Assembly (NCBI RefSeq): GCF_024679095.1
Contig: NC_066553.1
Location: forward strand, 2,253,494-2,317,493
DNA: 64,000 nt
Direction of reading: 5' to 3'
DNA from: Eriocheir sinensis
Lineage: Eukaryota > Arthropoda > Malacostraca > Decapoda > Varunidae
Every line of letters starts with the position of its first letter. Position 1 is the first letter of the stretch. A model generated the notes under the pieces. The model saw only the letters and a program-made list of their open reading frames with translations, was not told where the DNA came from and searched no databases. Below, piece after piece: positions 59,811 through 64,000 of the stretch. The translations under genes and the position numbers were made by a program.

Positions 59811-60548
59811 TCATCGCAGCCACGGTTGCCCTCGGACAAACCAGGAAGGAAGCCGAAGGCGGAGACGAAGCGCCAAAAGCCGAAATGGTAATATAAAAAC
59901 AAAATGAAATAAAAAGCGAAAGGTATGCCAGATAATATTATGTCTTGGCTGCGCCTCGCCGCCCCTCCCCCATCGCCTCGCAGCGCGGCGCCACTGCCTC
60001 CTGCGGGACCTCCTGACGGGCCATTGGCAGTCGCCGACGTGGCTGGTGTTTGTGGCCACACACCGCTCCTGCCCCGCCTCCCACGCCACCTCCACGCCCT
60101 CGTGCAGCTCGGGGTGCGGCCGGGGCTTCCAGGTTCCCTTGGTCTTCTCCCTCGGCGTAGCAGGTCTCCGGCAGTTTCGCGGCTCCACGCCCCACGGCAT
60201 GGGCAGCGTGGTGTTGCAGGGGTCAGGCAGCCGCAGCACTGCCGGCGGGAGTGTCTGGCAACCTTGGCTGACACGACAGGGCCGAGCACAGGGAGCAGAC
60301 CGGGGCCACAAGGCCTGCCCGTTGTCCTGTGGCTGCGGCCGAGCAGTGTGAGCAGAACGGGGCTGCAAGACCTGCACGCTGCGCTTTAGCTGCTGCAGAA
60401 AGCGAAGAACAGCGGAAGGCAGTATTCGTGCGCACACACCGTGCTGTGGCAGAGGGCGAGGAACCTTGGCCGGCGGCAGCTGGAGGTCTCCTGCCTCCAC
60501 CTCGGAGAAGGGACGCTTGGAGGACCGAACGGCGTCGGGGTGATCCAT
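59811..60548 (-). CDS. Unrecognised Pro/Arg-rich paralogue 2
   Basis: 245 aa. The acceptor (TTTCAG/GTC) is three bases before the ATG at 60548, as in gene 1; the upstream exon ends at 60797. The N-terminus MDHPDAVRSSKRPFSEVEA is nearly identical to gene 1. AKVPRPLPQHGVCAR (27-41) and PELHEGVEVAWEAGQERCVA (146-165) then correspond, followed by an Arg-rich stretch (179-194). Only one degenerate repeat copy (PQPQDNGQALWPRSAP, 71-86) is present, where gene 1 has two arrays. The last 40 residues, after about 205, are hydrophobic and unlike gene 1. The stop could therefore be read-through of lost sequence, or the gene may be decaying. Homology continues in another frame nearer 59800 (GCDEYNGP), which suggests a rearrangement. 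Function unknown. Confidence 0.6.
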   Translation of the reverse strand: MDHPDAVRSSKRPFSEVEAGDLQLPPAKVPRPLPQHGVCARILPSAVLRFLQQLKRSVQVLQPRSAHTARPQPQDNGQALWPRSAPCARPCRVSQGCQTLPPAVLRLPDPCNTTLPMPWGVEPRNCRRPATPREKTKGTWKPRPHPELHEGVEVAWEAGQERCVATNTSHVGDCQWPVRRSRRRQWRRAARRWGRGGEAQPRHNIIWHTFRFLFHFVFILPFRLLALRLRLRLPSWFVRGQPWLR

Positions 60549-60796
60549 GACCTGAAAGAGGGAACGTCCAGGATGAGTCACACGCAGAGCTCTGAACTGT
60601 TTGCCGTGACCAAGTAACAAGACTGAGGAACAGACATCCCGATATCGACACAATAACCTTGTGCCGCCAACAGCACCGGACTACAATATTAACGCGAGGA
60701 CAAAGCCGCCCTCTCTACACATGTCCTCCGTGCCACATAAACCCAAGGCACTGGCACAGAAACACTGATATACACAAGAACTGACAATAGACTTAC

Positions 60797-60984
60797 CTCG
60801 TGGAAGGGACAACACACACACACGACCTGCTGGTGTGGACAACCAACGACGAATGACTTGCTCCTCTGAGTGTTGGATCATTAGTCCTCTCCATCGCCGA
60901 GCCCTCCCCCGCCTCTCCCATTGGTCATTTTTCTCGCGCGACTCCTGGCATTGGTCGCCCGCAGCTGAGGCTGCACCGCATTGG
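60797..60984 (-). promoter_or_regulatory. Promoter with three CCAAT boxes and untranslated exon 1 of P/Q-rich gene 2
   Basis: Minus-strand CCAAT boxes at 60984-60980, 60954-60950 and 60924-60920, again 30 bp apart. Then GAGGCGGGGGAGGG and a leader exon ending at 60797 with donor GTAAGT. The layout is identical to gene 1, though the sequence between differs at many sites. Confidence 0.75.
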
Positions 60985-61010
60985 TCAGCCTTAGCCCGTG
61001 ACGTCACCTG

Positions 61011-61016
<6 letters not shown>

Positions 61017-61101
<85 letters not shown>
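61017..61101. repeat. (GA)n microsatellite
   Basis: 85 bp of GA, about 35 bp upstream of the CCAAT cluster of P/Q-rich gene 2. Confidence 0.97.
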
Positions 61102-61103
<2 letters not shown>

Positions 61104-61639
61104 CAAATTAAATAAATAGTATACCTTACGACATGAAGAGTTAAAAGTTATTTTAAAAATAGTAATGAACTTACATGTGGTAATTCTTATTTGAAATATG
61201 TAAAAAACAAAGATAAAAAGAGAGAGGTCAGATGGTGAGCCCTTCCCCTCACTCTACAGTCCTGGCGCTCTCACTTCGAGGCTCTAATATTAATGACTCA
61301 CCTTATAACAACACGCTAGGCTGGTGTTCGTAATCTACGGCCGTTATTTACAAGGAAGGACTTCAGCAAGTCCTTTAAGTGTTGGAAGCACTGAACAAGA
61401 TGCACTTGTATTCGATAAATCTAAATGAAAACTGAGCCTGCCCAACAGCCCTCCGCAACACTTGACAGCTGCTTTGTGGTGTTGAGGAGTTGTTGCAGCT
61501 TGGAGAACAAGGTTCATCTGCGGAGGGAAAGAAAAGATACTTATCTGCTCTAGTTCCTCCATTTTATCAGGCAAGAATCAGCACTTTGCCGCGTGGATCT
61601 CATTTTGATGAATCAGCCACGGAAAGTGTATTACAGACC

Positions 61640-62420
61640 TTCGTACATAGAGAAACACGCAGAAGGTGACCCTTGGGAGGGCTTGGTGGGGCGGGGAGGC
61701 GGGAACACCTGGCCCTACCAGGTGGGGGTTCAAAGGGCTGGGGAGAGACCCTTCCGCGAGGGACCTCTCACTCAGGGTGAAGCTGATATGCTCTTATTTA
61801 CACGGTGTTTATTATTGCCCGACAACCCAGGGCGGGTTTGTTCTAATTCAGAAAGTTATAAGAGTGCATTACAGAACGCTCTATACAGAGAAACAAGCTG
61901 AGGGTAGCACCTGGGAGGTGGGGGGGGGGGGGTGACCTGACATGACTGCACCAGAAGCGAGGAGTGAGATCACTCCCCTCCCCTCCACTCCCTCCCCTGT
62001 GAGTAACAGTTTGGTGTTCATAGGGCTGAGGACAGACCTCTTACTTCAGTGAAGTAGTTATGCTCTTATTAACAAGTTGTGTAATAACCCGACAAGCCAG
62101 GGCGGGGTTTGTTCACTTCAAGAAGTTGGAAAAATCATATTTCAGAACGCCCTGAAACAAGCAGAAGGGAGCCCCTGGGAGGGCGAAGGCAGGGGGGGGG
62201 GGGACCTGACATGGCTGAACAAGGTCACGTACTGGGGAGTCAGATCACTCCCCTGCTGGTAACAGGTGGGGATACAAAGGGCTGGGCAGAGGCCTTTCCG
62301 CGAGGAACGTCTCACTCAAGGTGAAATTGTTACGTTAATCTTACTTACACATTGTGTAATAACCCGACAAGCCAGGGCGGGCTTTGGTCACCTCAGTGTG
62401 CGTCACGCCAGGGTGGTCAC
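61640..62420. repeat. Three tandem copies of a roughly 290-bp block
   Basis: Copies begin near 61640, 61890 and 62140. Each has AGAAACA(C/A)GC-GAAGG, GTAACAGGTGGGG-like, CTCACTCA(A/G)GGTGAA and CCCGACAA(G/C)CCAGGGCGGG. Related to 57600-58250. 61102-61640 shows nothing recognised. Confidence 0.8.
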
Positions 62421-62684
62421 CCCCGCCTATCTGAGCTGAACAAGCAGTAATAGAAAAGACTGACTGTCGTTAGGTTTTCCGATATGTCAGACGAATAATA
62501 ACATTCCCCCAAAGTTCTCAGGACTCCCACTCACATCCCTTCTAATCTCTCCATATCACTCCTCAATGTCCCTCTGTTAATACTCTTTTCACGGCGGGGG
62601 GAGACGAACAAGGGGGCGACTCTCCCTCCTCGCCTCGCCGCCAGCCGCACCCACTCACGAACAAACTCTCCTCGGCTGTAACAC

Positions 62685-63640
<956 letters not shown>

Positions 63641-63739
63641 ACGTGAATAATAAAAAAGACGCTTAACAGGTGGGTAATGAAGGAATCAGCTTCCAACATT
63701 ATATACCTAACAAAATCCACACAAACTACACAAGAGAGA

Positions 63740-64000
63740 GAGAAAGACTATTTTGTGTACATGATTATTACTTACCCAGTGAGGTTTTGTAACGAGTACA
63801 TTATTTTCCCATACCGGATATATATATATATTTGTTATGATGTTATTGCTTTCTATTGATCAGAAGTGTTTTTGCTGCTGTCTGTTCCGTGCGTTGAGTT
63901 CTTAATAGACCGAGAAAACAATAAGTGAGTGAAATATGGACCTCTCCGGGAGCTATTTCTCGACAGCGACGGATCTCGTGCAACACCGGTAGTCTTTTCA
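63740..64000. repeat. Segmental duplication unit 3, left end
   Basis: 63760-64000 matches 53640-53870: TTGCTTTCTATTGATCAGAA, then GGACCTCTCCGGGAGCTATT and TCTCGTGCAACACCGG, at over 90 percent by eye. The unit continues beyond the window. Confidence 0.9.

Larger units (their letters stand above)
59090..62680. repeat. Segmental duplication unit 2 (about 3.6 kb)
   Basis: Collinear with unit 1: same start, (TG)n block at 59493-59524, minus-strand paralogue gene, promoter and downstream blocks. Shorter mainly because the coding repeats and intron are smaller and the SINE is absent. A partial inverted E copy lies at 59260-59312. Confidence 0.85.

Overview
The window is animal nuclear DNA, very probably from a decapod crustacean such as a crab. 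This is inferred from four things: spliced genes with GT-AG introns; very long dinucleotide runs ((GA)n up to 477 bp); many dispersed short inverted-repeat elements; and arrays close to CCTAA, the complement of the arthropod telomere unit TTAGG. There is no bacterial, plasmid, phage or CRISPR content. Most of the long open frames lie over tandem repeats and are not genes.

Five genes can be supported. (1) A plus-strand sphingomyelin synthase in six coding exons (15473-21337) joins to a 379-residue protein with the four family motifs and the His/His/Asp catalytic triad. (2, 3) Two plus-strand secreted C-type-lectin-like genes of four exons each (37224-40104, 176 aa; 45406-48880, 182 aa) have identical intron phases (1, 1, 2) and so are tandem paralogues. 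Both lack the usual sugar-binding tripeptides and the loop disulfide. (4, 5) Two minus-strand paralogues (54629-56338, 569 aa; 59811-60548, 245 aa) encode unrecognised Pro/Gln-rich proteins. Each has a non-coding first exon behind three CCAAT boxes spaced 30 bp apart. They lie in a tandem segmental duplication, and a third copy of the unit starts at about 63740 and runs off the window.

Layout: 1-15.4 kb is repeats (tandem arrays with units of about 114, 130, 145, 180 and 118/145 bp, miniature inverted-repeat elements, microsatellites) with one possible promoter near 9.4 kb. 15.4-21.4 kb is the sphingomyelin synthase gene. 21.4-37 kb is its 3' flank, then arrays, retrotransposon remnants and a 477-bp GA run. 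37.1-49.5 kb holds the lectin pair, with two tRNA-derived SINEs and a 60-bp array between them. 49.5-53.6 kb is repeats. 53.6-64 kb is the segmental duplication.

The most unusual theme is that tandem repeats here repeatedly contain splice sites. The first sphingomyelin synthase donor is copied nine times at exactly 133-bp spacing. The end of its fourth coding exon, with a catalytic histidine and the donor, is copied three times. The second lectin gene has three copies of an exon-2 acceptor and a relic of exon 3. A second theme is that inverted-repeat elements have themselves been amplified into minisatellites at several places.
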